A stretch of 64,000 nt of DNA, from contig NZ_JARVRX010000027.1 of assembly GCF_030209435.1 (NCBI RefSeq), positions 1 through 64,000 of the forward strand, written 5' to 3'. The translations under genes and the position numbers were made by a program. Under the pieces are notes generated by a model that searched no databases, was not told where the DNA came from, and saw only the letters and a list, made by a program, of their open reading frames with translations. Source of the DNA: Mycolicibacterium sp. lyk4-40-TYG-92. Lineage in GTDB: Bacteria > Actinomycetota > Actinomycetes > Mycobacteriales > Mycobacteriaceae. Below are positions 27,000 to 36,383 of this stretch, one piece after another (positions within the stretch are counted from its first letter, which is position 1; each line of letters starts with the position of its first letter).

Positions 27000-27343
27000 C
27001 ACGGTCGCTCATTCGGGAACAGGTACACCGCGCCGTCGCGGACTTCGACGCGGTGTGGGCGGGCATCTTTGGTTGCCGGGAGGCCGTCGACCGCACCGGT
27101 CTTGAGGCAGAACTTGCTGGCATGCAGGGGGCATTCGACATGCCCGTTCTCGACCCATCCCTCCGCCAAAGACGCATCGGCGTGGGTGCAGGTGTTGTCC
27201 AGGGCCCAGACACAGCCGTCGTCGTCGCGCAGCAGAGCGATGTCGTCATCAGTGCCGGCGACGGTGCGTTCGATGACGATGCCTTCACCTTCGGGTACGT
27301 CGTCGAGTGCGGCGACGCGAATTCCGTTAGTCATGTTGATCAT
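26999..27343 (-). CDS. Rieske-type [2Fe-2S] ferredoxin
   Basis: A 114-residue Rieske protein: CTHADASL (Cys52, His54) and CPLHASKF (Cys71, His74) bind the [2Fe-2S] cluster. It shuttles electrons from the reductase to the dioxygenase alpha subunit. The start at 27343 overlaps the alpha-subunit coding sequence by 17 bases; an ATG at 27334 would overlap by eight. Both are plausible. Cluster 2 uses a different ferredoxin type. Confidence 0.95.
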   Translation of the reverse strand: MINMTNGIRVAALDDVPEGEGIVIERTVAGTDDDIALLRDDDGCVWALDNTCTHADASLAEGWVENGHVECPLHASKFCLKTGAVDGLPATKDARPHRVEVRDGAVYLFPNERP

Positions 27344-28691
27344 TCCGTTCGTGCCAGGCCGGGGTGTTCATTGCCTCGCGCCAACGGGCGTAGAACGCCC
27401 GCGCCGCGGCGTCGCTGTAGAGTTCGCTGGTGGTGCCGGGAAAGCGCCCGTCGTGGCGTTCGGACCCCAAACCCATCTGATAGTTCAGCGGCACGGTGTT
27501 GGTGATGAAACCGTGCGAAATCGCCTGCACTTCGCTCCAGTTCTCACCGTCGTCCTGCTCGAAGATGCCACTGGGACCGAACGTCCGTAGGTTGTAGAGC
27601 CGCTGCGCTTCGCGCACGTGTTCGGGCATCGCTTTGTCCACGATGGTCCAGGCCCAAACCTCCATCCGGTCCGGTCCTTTCGGATGCCAGATCCGGATCG
27701 ACCCGTTCACGGGAAGGTAGGAGAAGTTGGGAAACACGGTCGCGTGCCCGGTCGTGACGGGGCCCTCTACACGCGCGTCGCCGAGCCTTTCGCGCAGCGC
27801 TGCGTAATCCATCCATTCGTGCACGGTCTGTGAGTCGAACCGGTTCTTCGGGTGATCAGGGAATCCATGGCCGTGCCCTTTCGGGTCGACGTACTGGCGT
27901 CCGGTGCGGTGTACGACCTCGTCTTTGGGCTTGCCGCTGGGTGAAAGAACCGTCAGCGCCGAGGCGTGACTCATATTCACGTGATACCAGTCGCTGGCGA
28001 ATTGCTCAGCGGCCAGCTTCCAGTTGCCTTCCAGAACCCATTTGTGCACTCCCCCAACAACAATGGTTCCTTCATCGTCGTGGTCGAGCATGGCGTCCAT
28101 GTACCACGCCATGTCGCCCAGCGCTTCGCGCAAGGTGACCGCGTTGGCGTCCCAGTTGCCGAAGATCAGCCCGTGGTACGAGTCGACGTTGGGCACTTCG
28201 ACCAGGCCCCAGTCCGCGGCGTGGAAACCGTCGGGATATCCCTCTTTGTTGGGGATGCTGATCAGCTTGCCCTCGAGGTCGTAGGCCCAGCCGTGGTAGG
28301 TGCAGGTGAAACTGCGGGTAGCACCGTAGTCGGCGCGGCACACGCGGGCTCCGCGGTGCCGGCAGGAATTCAGATAGGCGCGTATCTTCCGGTTCTTGTC
28401 CATCGTGACGATCACGGGGTCTTCGCCCATGTAGGTGGTGAAGAAGTCGCCCGGCTTGTGGAATTGGTCGGTGTGCGCCAGAAAGAGCCAGTTGGTGGCG
28501 AAGATACGGCGCAGCTCTTGGCGGTAGATCTGCTCGTCGGTCCACACCGCACGGTCCAGTAGCCCGCCGTCCGAGTCCACGAGCGCGGACACGTCAATGT
28601 TGCGCGCCATTTGTGCGGGTCGGCGCAACGCAGTGCACGGCGGCGCCATGTGCCCTTCGGGTCCGGCACCCGGCTGCATTGTCGAGGTCAT
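27327..28691 (-). CDS. Ring-hydroxylating dioxygenase alpha subunit (Rieske)
   Basis: A 454-residue catalytic subunit. Rieske ligands Cys110, His112, Cys130, His133 (CRHRG and CTYHGW) and mononuclear iron ligands Asp234-His237-His242 in FASDWYHVNMSH are present; a late DDGENW supplies the third carboxylate. It forms cis-dihydrodiols with O2 and electrons from the Rieske ferredoxin. The N-terminal ~30 residues are slightly longer than usual, so the start could be further in. First gene of the minus-strand operon, divergent from the plus-strand operon at 28783. Confidence 0.94.
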   Translation of the reverse strand: MTSTMQPGAGPEGHMAPPCTALRRPAQMARNIDVSALVDSDGGLLDRAVWTDEQIYRQELRRIFATNWLFLAHTDQFHKPGDFFTTYMGEDPVIVTMDKNRKIRAYLNSCRHRGARVCRADYGATRSFTCTYHGWAYDLEGKLISIPNKEGYPDGFHAADWGLVEVPNVDSYHGLIFGNWDANAVTLREALGDMAWYMDAMLDHDDEGTIVVGGVHKWVLEGNWKLAAEQFASDWYHVNMSHASALTVLSPSGKPKDEVVHRTGRQYVDPKGHGHGFPDHPKNRFDSQTVHEWMDYAALRERLGDARVEGPVTTGHATVFPNFSYLPVNGSIRIWHPKGPDRMEVWAWTIVDKAMPEHVREAQRLYNLRTFGPSGIFEQDDGENWSEVQAISHGFITNTVPLNYQMGLGSERHDGRFPGTTSELYSDAAARAFYARWREAMNTPAWHERNDQHD

Positions 28692-28782
28692 GGGATCAGA
28701 TAACCGCGTCGGGGACCGATCCTCCAGCTACCGTTTCGCACAGCGGCACAGCTGCTGGGTTCGCCCCCGTTGAAGCGCAAGC

Positions 28783-29778
28783 ATGGACGATGTGCTTGCC
28801 GCCATTGCTATTTCGCAAAATGCCGCCGATCCGCTTGCCGGGTTGGAACTCCGTGACATTCCCGTCCCCGAGCCTCGGCCGGGGTGGGCGGTCGTGAAGG
28901 TCGCCGCATCGTCGCTCAACATGCATGATCTGTGGACCTTGCGCGGTGTAGGTCACCCGGAGGAGCGTCTTCCGATGGTGCTGGGGTGTGACGTGGCCGG
29001 CTACGACGAAGACGGTCGGGCGGTGATCGTGCATCCCGTGCTCGCCGACCCCGACGCCGGCGGCGGCGACGAGACGCTCGATCCCAACCGGACCCTGCTG
29101 ACCGAACGTGATCACGGTGGGTTCGCTGAGTACATCACGGTACCGCGGCGAAACCTGGTCGCCATGCCATCCTGGCTGTCGTTCGATGAGGCGGCCTGTC
29201 TGCCGGTGGCCTGGACCACGGCGTACCGAATGCTGTTCACCCAGGCCAACATCAGAGCAGGTGACCGGGTGCTGGTCCAGGGCATCGGCGGCGGTGTTGC
29301 TTCGGCTGCGATCAAACTCGCAGTTGCCGCAGGTGCGGTGGTCTACGCCACCAGCCAGAGCGCGGCCAAGCGTACGGAGGCACTCAGTTGGGGTGTGCGG
29401 GCCGCGGTACCCAGCGGCCAACGGCTGCCCGAACGCGTGGACATCACAATCGACACGGTCGGTGAAGCGACGTGGTCGCATTCACTCAAGGCGTTGCGCC
29501 CCGGCGGCGCCCTCGTGATCGCCGGCGCGACCACCGGTACAAATCCGCCCGCGGACCTGGCACGCATCTTCTACTCGCAGTTACGGGTGATCGGTTCAAC
29601 CGGCGCCACGCGTAGCGAGTTCGAAGCGCTCCTACGCATGCTCGAGGCGACAGGCGTCCGTCCTGTCATCGACCGAACACTTCCACTTCGGGAGATACAC
29701 AAGGGTTTTCAGCTGATGCTCGACGGAACAGTCACAGGCAAGGTTGTCATCCACCCGTCATCAGAAGAGGTGAACTAA
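28783..29778 (+). CDS. Zinc-type/quinone-oxidoreductase-like alcohol dehydrogenase (MDR)
   Basis: A 331-residue medium-chain dehydrogenase/reductase. The GroES-like start (LRDIPVPEPRPGWAVVKVAASS) and the nucleotide-binding GDRVLVQGIGGGVASAAI are clear, while the structural-zinc Cys cluster is absent, as in the quinone oxidoreductase branch. It is the first gene of the plus-strand mhp-like operon, four bases before the MhpB-type gene. Likely substrate is an alcohol, aldehyde or enone of the pathway; unknown. Confidence 0.9.
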   Translation: MDDVLAAIAISQNAADPLAGLELRDIPVPEPRPGWAVVKVAASSLNMHDLWTLRGVGHPEERLPMVLGCDVAGYDEDGRAVIVHPVLADPDAGGGDETLDPNRTLLTERDHGGFAEYITVPRRNLVAMPSWLSFDEAACLPVAWTTAYRMLFTQANIRAGDRVLVQGIGGGVASAAIKLAVAAGAVVYATSQSAAKRTEALSWGVRAAVPSGQRLPERVDITIDTVGEATWSHSLKALRPGGALVIAGATTGTNPPADLARIFYSQLRVIGSTGATRSEFEALLRMLEATGVRPVIDRTLPLREIHKGFQLMLDGTVTGKVVIHPSSEEVN

Positions 29779-29782
29779 CCCC

Positions 29783-30733
29783 ATGACCGCAGCTGTTGTC
29801 GGCCTCTCACATTCGCCGTTGATCGGCAAGAACGACCCCGCCCCAGACGTTCTGGCACGCGTTGGGCAGGCCGTCGCCGAGGCCAAGAAGTTCATTGCGC
29901 ACTACGCGCCCGACCTGGTGGTGCTCTATGCGCCGGATCACTACAACGGCTTCTTTTACAAGGAGATGCCACCATTTTGTCTTGGCACCGAATGCCATGC
30001 GGTGGGCGACTTCGGGTCAGCGGCCGGGCCGCTGTCGGTTGACACCGAAGCTGCCAAGCATCTGGCTCGTGGCGTCCTCGACCGGGGTGTTGACCTGACC
30101 GTATCGGCCCGGATGACCGTGGATCACGGATTCGCGCAGCCGTTGGAGGTGCTGTTCGGCGGCATCGACCGAGTGCCGGTGGTGCCGATCTTCATCAATG
30201 GTGTGGCCACCCCGTTATGCCCGGTAAGCCGAATCCGCGCGCTGGGCAACGCAATTGGCGAATCCGCCGCTGAGCTAGGCCGCCGGGTGCTGTATATCGC
30301 ATCCGGCGGTCTATCCCACGACCCGCCGGTGCCGGTGCTCGACGGAGCGCCGCCCCGGGTCGCTGATGCCCTTATCGAGGGCCACCCGCCCACACCCGAG
30401 CAGCGCACCAAGGGAGAGTCGCGCGTGGTCGAGGCGGGCCGGCAATACGCCGCTGGTTCCACCACCATGATTCCGATCAACCCGAGTTGGGACAACCGGC
30501 TGCTGGACCTACTTGAGCATGGGCCGCTCGAGGAATTCGACAACTGGACGGTGGAGGCCATGGCCGCCGAGGCCGGTGGGTCGGCCCACGAAGTCCGGTC
30601 TTGGATCGCCGCATTCGCATCCTTGGCGGCCACCGGCGGCTACAGCATGGATTACCGCTTCTACGAGCCGATTCCGGCATGGATCGCCGGCTTTGCAGTT
30701 GCGACCGCCCAGCACGTCAGAGGGTCCCGATGA
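29783..30733 (+). CDS. mhpB: 3-carboxyethylcatechol 2,3-dioxygenase-like (MhpB type)
   Basis: A 316-residue class III extradiol dioxygenase. The iron-site His10 (LSHSPLIG), His53 (APDHYNGF) and a further VDHGFAQPL motif are seen. It cleaves a catechol-type ring meta to the hydroxyls, giving a 2-hydroxy-6-ketodienoate. In E. coli MhpB acts on 2,3-dihydroxyphenylpropionate. It follows the MDR gene by four bases and overlaps the next gene (ATGA). Confidence 0.92.
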   Translation: MTAAVVGLSHSPLIGKNDPAPDVLARVGQAVAEAKKFIAHYAPDLVVLYAPDHYNGFFYKEMPPFCLGTECHAVGDFGSAAGPLSVDTEAAKHLARGVLDRGVDLTVSARMTVDHGFAQPLEVLFGGIDRVPVVPIFINGVATPLCPVSRIRALGNAIGESAAELGRRVLYIASGGLSHDPPVPVLDGAPPRVADALIEGHPPTPEQRTKGESRVVEAGRQYAAGSTTMIPINPSWDNRLLDLLEHGPLEEFDNWTVEAMAAEAGGSAHEVRSWIAAFASLAATGGYSMDYRFYEPIPAWIAGFAVATAQHVRGSR

Positions 30734-31542
30734 GCAACAGCCCCACCGGCGTGGCCGGGGTGATCGAGGCCGCTGACCTCTTGGCCGCGGCCGCAGACAC
30801 CGGCGTCCCGACCGCGCCGGTTCGGGCACTGCTCGGCGACTGCGATATCGCCACTGCATACGCGGTGCAGCAGGAACTGACCAGGCGGCGGGTTACTGCC
30901 GGTGCGGTGATCGTCGGCCGCAAGATCGGCCTGACCTCTCCTGCCGTACAGCAGCAGCTCGGTGTCGATCAGCCTGATTTCGGCGTGTTGTTCGCCGATA
31001 TGGATATGTCCGGTACCGTCCTGGTGCCCTCAGAGCGGCTGCTGCAACCCAAAGCTGAGGCAGAGATCGCCTTCATCCTCAAGGCCGACCTTGATGGCAA
31101 CGACTTTGCGCCCGAACGAATTCGGGACGCTGTCAGCTACGCTGCGCCGGCAATCGAAATCGTCGACAGTCGCATCGCCGATTGGGATCTGACCATCGCT
31201 GACACGGTCGCCGACAACGCATCCAGTGGCCTGTTCGTCCTCGGGCCCGGGCGGGTCACTCTCGATGACTTCGAACCCAAGGACGTCACCATGCGGATGT
31301 ACGCCGACGACGCGCTGGTCTCCGAAGGTACCGGCAGCGCCTGTCTCGGCGACCCGCTCAACGCCCTGACCTGGCTGGCCCTAACCGCGGCCGCATACGG
31401 AAATCCGTTGCGCGCCGGACAGATCGTCCTTTCCGGCGCATTGGGCCCGATGGTCGCAACACCGCCCGGAACCCGCATCCGCGCCGATATCAGCGCCCTC
31501 GGCGAGGTGTCGACAGCGTTCTCAATCAAGGAGACACCGTGA
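30730..31542 (+). CDS. mhpD: 2-keto-4-pentenoate hydratase (MhpD type)
   Basis: A 270-residue protein of the MhpD/FAH-fold hydratase family: [29 protein letters not shown] (metal-binding Glu residues) and AIEIVDSRI are signatures. It hydrates 2-hydroxypenta-2,4-dienoate to 4-hydroxy-2-oxovalerate. The start ATG 30730 overlaps the mhpB stop by four bases; the longer frame inside mhpB was rejected. Confidence 0.94.
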   Translation: MSNSPTGVAGVIEAADLLAAAADTGVPTAPVRALLGDCDIATAYAVQQELTRRRVTAGAVIVGRKIGLTSPAVQQQLGVDQPDFGVLFADMDMSGTVLVPSERLLQPKAEAEIAFILKADLDGNDFAPERIRDAVSYAAPAIEIVDSRIADWDLTIADTVADNASSGLFVLGPGRVTLDDFEPKDVTMRMYADDALVSEGTGSACLGDPLNALTWLALTAAAYGNPLRAGQIVLSGALGPMVATPPGTRIRADISALGEVSTAFSIKETP

Positions 31543-32498
31543 ACAAAACCAAAGTGGCCATCATCGGCTCGGGCAACATCGGCACCGACCTGATGATCAA
31601 GATCCTGCGAACGTCCGACACGCTCGAAGTTGCCGCCCTGGTCGGGATCGATCCCGAATCCGACGGGCTGGCGCGCGCAGAACGCCTCAACATTCCGGTC
31701 ACCCACAAAGGCATTCAAGGGCTGCTTGCGATGGAGCATTTCGACGACATCGACATCGTCATGGATGCCACCTCGGCGCGTGCCCATATCGCCAATGCCG
31801 AAGCCCTGACACCGCACGGTAAGAAGCTCATCGATCTCACGCCGGCCGCGATCGGCCCGTTCGTCATCCCGACCGTCAACCTTGACCAATGCCTGCGGGA
31901 CGGAGCCGACAACGTCAATATGGTGACCTGCGGCGGCCAGGCCACCGTGCCGATGGTGGCAGCCGTCTCTGCGGTCACCCCGGTGCCCTATGCCGAGATC
32001 GTCGCCTCGATCGCGTCCAAATCCGCCGGACCTGGCACCCGCGCCAACATCGACGAATTCACCGAAACCACAGCACACGCCATCGAGACAGTCGGTGGAG
32101 CTACCAAGGGCAAGGCGATCATCGTCCTCAATCCCGCCGAACCGCCTCTGATCATGCGCGACACCGTGTTCTGTCTGATCGGCGACGCCGACCACGACGC
32201 CATCCGAGCCTCCATTCACGAGATGGCCGAACGCGTCGCTCGCTATGTTCCCGGTTACCGGCTCAAGCAGGACGTCCAGTTCACGCCGATCGAACCCGAC
32301 GAACCTGTGCACACCTTGGTGCCCAGCGATGCGCCACCAGTGACGACGCGGGTGTCGGTGTTTCTTGAGGTGGAGGGCGCGGCGCACTATCTGCCCGCGT
32401 ACGCCGGCAACCTCGACATCATGACATCGGCCGCGATCCAGGTCGCGGAATCGATTGCCCGGCAAACGAACACCGCCCTGACGGAGGCCCACCGATGA
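31539..32498 (+). CDS. mhpF: Acetaldehyde dehydrogenase (acylating)
   Basis: A 319-residue NAD-dependent enzyme: [16 protein letters not shown] (NAD site), catalytic Cys131 in [11 protein letters not shown]. It oxidises acetaldehyde with CoA to acetyl-CoA and normally forms a complex with the MhpE aldolase that channels acetaldehyde. GTG start with GTGA overlap to mhpD; ATGA overlap to mhpE. Confidence 0.96.
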   Translation: MNKTKVAIIGSGNIGTDLMIKILRTSDTLEVAALVGIDPESDGLARAERLNIPVTHKGIQGLLAMEHFDDIDIVMDATSARAHIANAEALTPHGKKLIDLTPAAIGPFVIPTVNLDQCLRDGADNVNMVTCGGQATVPMVAAVSAVTPVPYAEIVASIASKSAGPGTRANIDEFTETTAHAIETVGGATKGKAIIVLNPAEPPLIMRDTVFCLIGDADHDAIRASIHEMAERVARYVPGYRLKQDVQFTPIEPDEPVHTLVPSDAPPVTTRVSVFLEVEGAAHYLPAYAGNLDIMTSAAIQVAESIARQTNTALTEAHR

Positions 32499-33523
32499 CT
32501 CGCCAGCTCTACATCCAGGACGTCACGCTGCGCGACGGCATGCACGCCATCCGTCACCGGATCAGCCCCAACGACGTGGGGCGGATCGCCGCCGCACTCG
32601 ACGCGGCCGGCGTCGACGCGATCGAAGTTGCCCACGGTGACGGACTCGCCGGCGGCTCGGTCAACTACGGCCCCGGCAGCCACACCGACTGGGAGTGGAT
32701 CGAAGCCGCAGCCGCCAACATCAGCCGCGCCGTACTCACGACCCTGCTCCTTCCGGGCATCGGTACCATCGCCGAACTACGCCGCGCCTTCGACCTGGGT
32801 GTGCGGTCCGTGCGCGTGGCCACCCACTGCACCGAAGCCGACATCTCCGCCCAGCACATCGCGACCGCACGCGAACTTGGGATGGACGTGTCGGGCTTTC
32901 TGATGATGAGCCACATGGCCTCACCCGCGCAGTTGGCGAAGCAGGCCAAGCTCATGGAAAGCTACGGCGCACAATGCGTTTACGTCACCGATTCGGGTGG
33001 CCGCCTGACTATGAACGGCATGCGCGAGCGTGTTCGCGCCTACCGCAAGGTCCTCGATCCACAGACCCAGATCGGTGTCCACGCGCACGAGAACCTGTCA
33101 CTGTCCGTGGCCAACAGCGTCATCGCGGTCGAGGAAGGCGTCACCCGCGTCGACGCATCACTAGCAGGTCAAGGCGCCGGCGCTGGTAACACCCCGATCG
33201 AAGCCTTCATCGCGGTTGCCGATCTGCAGCAATGGAATCACCGTTGCGATTTGATGGCCCTCGAAGATGCCGCCGACGATCTGGTGCGCCCACTGCGTGA
33301 TCGCCCGGTCCAGGTTGACCGGGAGACCCTGACGCTCGGTTACGCAGGCGTCTACTCATCGTTTCTCCGGCACGCCGAGAACGCCTCTCGCCAATACGGA
33401 CTCGATGCCCGCACGCTGCTGCTCGAAGTTGGCCGCCGCGGTTTGGTCGGCGGACAAGAAGACATGATCGTCGACATCGCCCTGGATATTCTCGCCGAGC
33501 AACACACCCCAGCGACCGTCTGA
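32495..33523 (+). CDS. mhpE: 4-hydroxy-2-oxovalerate aldolase
   Basis: A 342-residue HMGL-like TIM-barrel aldolase: [15 protein letters not shown] (metal Asp and Arg), [17 protein letters not shown] (metal His pair) and [12 protein letters not shown]. It splits 4-hydroxy-2-oxovalerate into pyruvate and acetaldehyde. It overlaps mhpF by four bases. Last of the mhpBDFE set; 157 bases separate it from the next SDR. Confidence 0.96.
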   Translation: MTRQLYIQDVTLRDGMHAIRHRISPNDVGRIAAALDAAGVDAIEVAHGDGLAGGSVNYGPGSHTDWEWIEAAAANISRAVLTTLLLPGIGTIAELRRAFDLGVRSVRVATHCTEADISAQHIATARELGMDVSGFLMMSHMASPAQLAKQAKLMESYGAQCVYVTDSGGRLTMNGMRERVRAYRKVLDPQTQIGVHAHENLSLSVANSVIAVEEGVTRVDASLAGQGAGAGNTPIEAFIAVADLQQWNHRCDLMALEDAADDLVRPLRDRPVQVDRETLTLGYAGVYSSFLRHAENASRQYGLDARTLLLEVGRRGLVGGQEDMIVDIALDILAEQHTPATV

Positions 33524-33656
33524 GATACCCATCAACGACTGACCAATGAACCGCGTCATCGCCAATGAACTCGAATTCCTGTGCCGCCACCTGCCCATCG
33601 GTCCCGTATTGACGCAAGTCGTCAAACCGCCATAGAAGCGTGCCGGTGAGCCCCAT
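33524..33656 (-). pseudogene. Possible coding remnant antisense between mhpE and the SDR gene
   Basis: On the minus strand, the ~44 codons from ATG 33656 read as a coherent protein (MGLTGTLLWRFDDLRQYG, AAQEFEFIGDDAVHWSVVDG) with the look of a small calycin-like beta protein. The same frame then runs into mhpE where it is clearly antisense. I read this as a possible truncated gene. The evidence is only the amino-acid character of a short stretch. Confidence 0.25.
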
Positions 33657-33680
33657 CCCAACCTCGCTGCAGGAGTCACG

Positions 33681-34595
33681 ATGAAATACGACCTCACAAA
33701 CCGCACCGTCGCGCTCACCGGCGCCGCCGGCGGCCTAGGCCAAGATCTGGCCAAAGCGCTACGCGCCCGCGGGGCGCGCGTCGCATTGCTCGACCTCAAT
33801 GCCGACGTCGTGGGCGACCTCGCCGACAGTCTCGGCGATGAAAGTGTGGCCCGTGGCTGGAAAGCCGATGTACGCGATCTCGACAACCTCACCGAGGTAA
33901 TGGACGAGGTCGCAGCACATTTCGAAGGGCTGGACGTCGTCGTTGCCGGCGCAGGTACGGGCGGCCCGATTGGACCGATGGCAGGCACGGCGCTCGGCGA
34001 TTGGGAACGCACGATCGATATCAACCTCAACGGCGTATGGCGCACATTCAAAGCCGCGCTTCCCCACGTCGCATTCCAGCGGGGCCATCTCCTAGCCGTG
34101 GCGTCGATGGCCAGTTTCGTACACTCACCCCTGCACTCTCCCTACAGCGCCAGCAAGGCCGGCGTGCTCGGGATGTGCAACTCGTTGCGTCCCGAACTAC
34201 GCCAATTCGGCGTGACTGTAGGAAGCGCGCATCCCAGCTTCTTCCGATCGCTCATGGTCGACGAGGTTCTCGACAACCCCGTAGCGCGTAACGTTTGGAA
34301 CGACTTCGATGGACTGTTCAAGCTGGTGCCGCGCGAGGCGGTGGTCGAAGCCATCGTCGCAGGCATCGAGCGAAGAGCAGACCAGATCGTCGTCCCGAGA
34401 CTGTCCACTCCCACCGCCAAGCTATCCGGACTGTTCCGCCCACTGGTGGAGCGTTTCGTATTCCAGGATTCACGGATCATGCAGGCGATTTCGCATTTCG
34501 TAACGAGCATCGGTTTGGACGATTCAGATCTTTCTCCCGAAGAATCTCTGGCGGCGTTGCACACGCGCGACCGCGATGCTACCCACGGAGCGTGA
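33681..34595 (+). CDS. Short-chain dehydrogenase/reductase
   Basis: A 304-residue SDR: cofactor motif TGAAGGLGQDLAKAL, NxAG-like VVAGAGTGGP and the catalytic AVASMASFVHSPLHSPYSASKAG (Ser, Tyr, Lys). The ~50-residue C-terminal tail after the fold is long for an SDR. Same strand as the mhp genes, 157 bases downstream. Its substrate is unknown; it may act on the pathway's alcohol or hydroxyacyl intermediates. A weak interrupted inverted repeat right after the stop (about 34603-34630) could terminate transcription. Confidence 0.88.
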   Translation: MKYDLTNRTVALTGAAGGLGQDLAKALRARGARVALLDLNADVVGDLADSLGDESVARGWKADVRDLDNLTEVMDEVAAHFEGLDVVVAGAGTGGPIGPMAGTALGDWERTIDINLNGVWRTFKAALPHVAFQRGHLLAVASMASFVHSPLHSPYSASKAGVLGMCNSLRPELRQFGVTVGSAHPSFFRSLMVDEVLDNPVARNVWNDFDGLFKLVPREAVVEAIVAGIERRADQIVVPRLSTPTAKLSGLFRPLVERFVFQDSRIMQAISHFVTSIGLDDSDLSPEESLAALHTRDRDATHGA

Positions 34596-35008
34596 CACGG
34601 TAACGGACGACGGCTCCTTGTCGTGTCCGTAAACCCACGGTCCCAGTGTTCAACGACCGTAACTGTGACGAGCGCCAGCTCCGGGGCGGCGATAAGTCGG
34701 CTCGCCGAGCGGGGCGACAGGGTGGCTGACGGAGTCGACAGAGCAGTTCAAAAACATTACATACGTGACTCGTTCGCGATTCCCGCTGAGGAGATCAACC
34801 GGGTACGGTGCGCCGTCAGATTCAGGATGGCGATATCAGTGTCGGCGACGAACACACCGTAGACCCCATACTGCGAAGCCGGAGGTCAACAAGCGCTTCA
34901 GTGGCCGCGCCGACTTCCCTCGCGTATTCCGGCTAGATTATTTGAATCGACTTCAGCAGCAGCACAATTCCCCTATCGCACGGTCTGCACATTTGGCATA
35001 ATTTGGCA
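34596..35008 (+). other. Intergenic region between cluster 1 and the secreted-protein genes
   Basis: About 410 bases without a convincing gene. A 79-codon frame from 34623 has a short protein-like stretch but no SD and poor codon use. The last ~80 bases are AT-richer and contain the likely promoter of the next gene. Confidence 0.5.
34997..35002 (+). promoter_or_regulatory. Candidate -10 box for a leaderless transcript
   Basis: CATAAT at 34997-35002 is followed six bases later by GTG 35009. No SD precedes that GTG. A -10 hexamer at this spacing puts the transcription start on the G of GTG, the arrangement of leaderless mycobacterial mRNAs. Confidence 0.4.
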
Positions 35009-35371
35009 GTGCGACCTTTTGTGTTTTTGATGCTGATAACCGCGGGGATGTCAGTTTTTGGCGCGATGGTCGGTGTCGTTACGGCTCAGCCAGCGCACGC
35101 CGATATCGTCGGCTACCTGATCAACGTCACTGTCCGGCCAGGCTACAACTTCTCCAACGCTGACGCGGCACTGGCCTACGGCGATGGTATCTGCGACCGG
35201 GTGAATTCCGGTGTCAGCTATGACCAGCTGGTGGACGGTATCAAGGCCGACTTCAACTCCGTCGACGATTTTCAAGCGTCTTATCTGATTAGCCAGTCAG
35301 TCCAAGAGCTCTGTCCCGCCGCAATCTGGCAGCTCCGCATGTCGGCAGCCGGCTACAAGCCGTCCACCTAA
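35009..35371 (+). CDS. Small secreted DUF732-type protein
   Basis: A 120-residue protein with a signal peptide (FVFLMLITAGMSVFGAMVGV, cleavage near AQPAHA) and a short DUF732-like domain: YGDGICDRVNSGVSYDQLVDG and SVQELCPAAIW, with two Cys that likely pair. DUF732 proteins are small exported mycobacterial proteins of unknown role. The start could be TTG 35003 or GTG 35009; I prefer GTG because of the -10 box spacing. Confidence 0.85.
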   Translation: MRPFVFLMLITAGMSVFGAMVGVVTAQPAHADIVGYLINVTVRPGYNFSNADAALAYGDGICDRVNSGVSYDQLVDGIKADFNSVDDFQASYLISQSVQELCPAAIWQLRMSAAGYKPST

Positions 35372-35385
35372 GCAAAGGAACAGCA

Positions 35386-35883
35386 TTGGTAGATCGAACT
35401 ATTGGCGCCGTTATGGTATCGGGTGCGGTCTGGCTGGGGTCTATCGTCGATGCGCCATCCACCCACGCCGACAACACCCGCCTCAATGACAGCGTGGTGG
35501 CTAATGTCTACACCGTTCAGCATCAAGCAGGGTGCACGACCGATATCAGGAGGGATCCGGCGCTGACTCAGGCCGCGGAATGGCGCGCCAACGACATCCT
35601 CAACGATCGCTCGCCAGACGCCTATTTGGGTTCCGGTGGCTCCACAACCCAGAGTCGTGCCGCCGCAGCCGGATTCCAGGGAGCCGTCGCTCAAACCGTG
35701 GCCATCAACCCAGCGCTCGCGATCAACAACCTTGACGTCATCAACCAGTGGTACTACGACCCTGCAGATTTCGCGATCATGTCCAATTGCGCCAACACAG
35801 CGATTGGCGTCTGGTCGGTAAACAGCCTGGACCGTTCGGTTCTAGTGGCTGTCTACGGCCAACCAGCCAAACGGCCAGCGTAA
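35386..35883 (+). CDS. Secreted CAP-domain-like protein
   Basis: A 165-residue protein with a signal peptide (IGAVMVSGAVWLGSIVDAPSTHA). The mature part resembles a small CAP/SCP domain: VYTVQHQAGCTTDIRRDPAL, TQAAEWRANDIL and IMSNCANTAIGVW, with two Cys. TTG start at 35386 with an AAAGGA SD upstream; only 14 bases after the DUF732 gene, so the two form an operon of exported proteins. The active-site His/Glu set of classical CAP proteins is not evident. Confidence 0.75.
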   Translation: MVDRTIGAVMVSGAVWLGSIVDAPSTHADNTRLNDSVVANVYTVQHQAGCTTDIRRDPALTQAAEWRANDILNDRSPDAYLGSGGSTTQSRAAAAGFQGAVAQTVAINPALAINNLDVINQWYYDPADFAIMSNCANTAIGVWSVNSLDRSVLVAVYGQPAKRPA

Positions 35884-36276
35884 ATTTCGAGAGAGCGGCT
35901 GCGGCACCGCCACAACTTCGTCGGCGACCACGCATCTTTCACGTCCTCTACAACTTCCCATGTTCTCTGAAACGAGCTGATCAGAGCTTTAACTCCGCGG
36001 CGTCATAGCGGCCAGTTGCCGCGTCACAACTGGTTGAGCGCTTCCATTTTCGGCGCCAACCTAATATCAACCCTCACCACTATCGACCAGCCTGCCACCC
36101 GCAATCAATAAATCTACTGGGGCACCTACCATTTCATGCCTATCAGTGTTGCGCCCGGTACGACCAGTACGAGTCGATCATCGAAGTGTCGACAATTGGA
36201 AGTTCGGCGAAGATTGGTCGCGAGGCCAGGAACTCCAGTGCGCGGGACCTAGATCGGGCTCGCGCGACGATTTGGA

Positions 36277-36305
36277 GCCTGGTGCCCTTGTAAAGGGCAC
36301 CAGGC
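36277..36305 (-). terminator. Hairpin downstream of the mce operon
   Basis: A perfect 13-bp inverted repeat (36277-36289 and 36293-36305, GCCTGGTGCCCTT and its complement) with a GTA loop, ~80 bases past the last Mce-associated gene on the minus strand. It has no U-tract, as in many mycobacterial terminators. The rest of the 500-base gap 35884-36383 shows no gene. Confidence 0.5.
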
Positions 36306-36383
36306 GCCGCCGCATGACGCTCGACCGATGATACGAAGTCCCCGGTGTCGAACTGAGCTGCGGCCATTTATGCAGCGCGGCAG

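Noticed and set aside
34623-34862. 79-codon plus-strand frame after the SDR gene
   Set aside because: No SD, mixed codon quality, no domain; a short natural-looking stretch was not enough.
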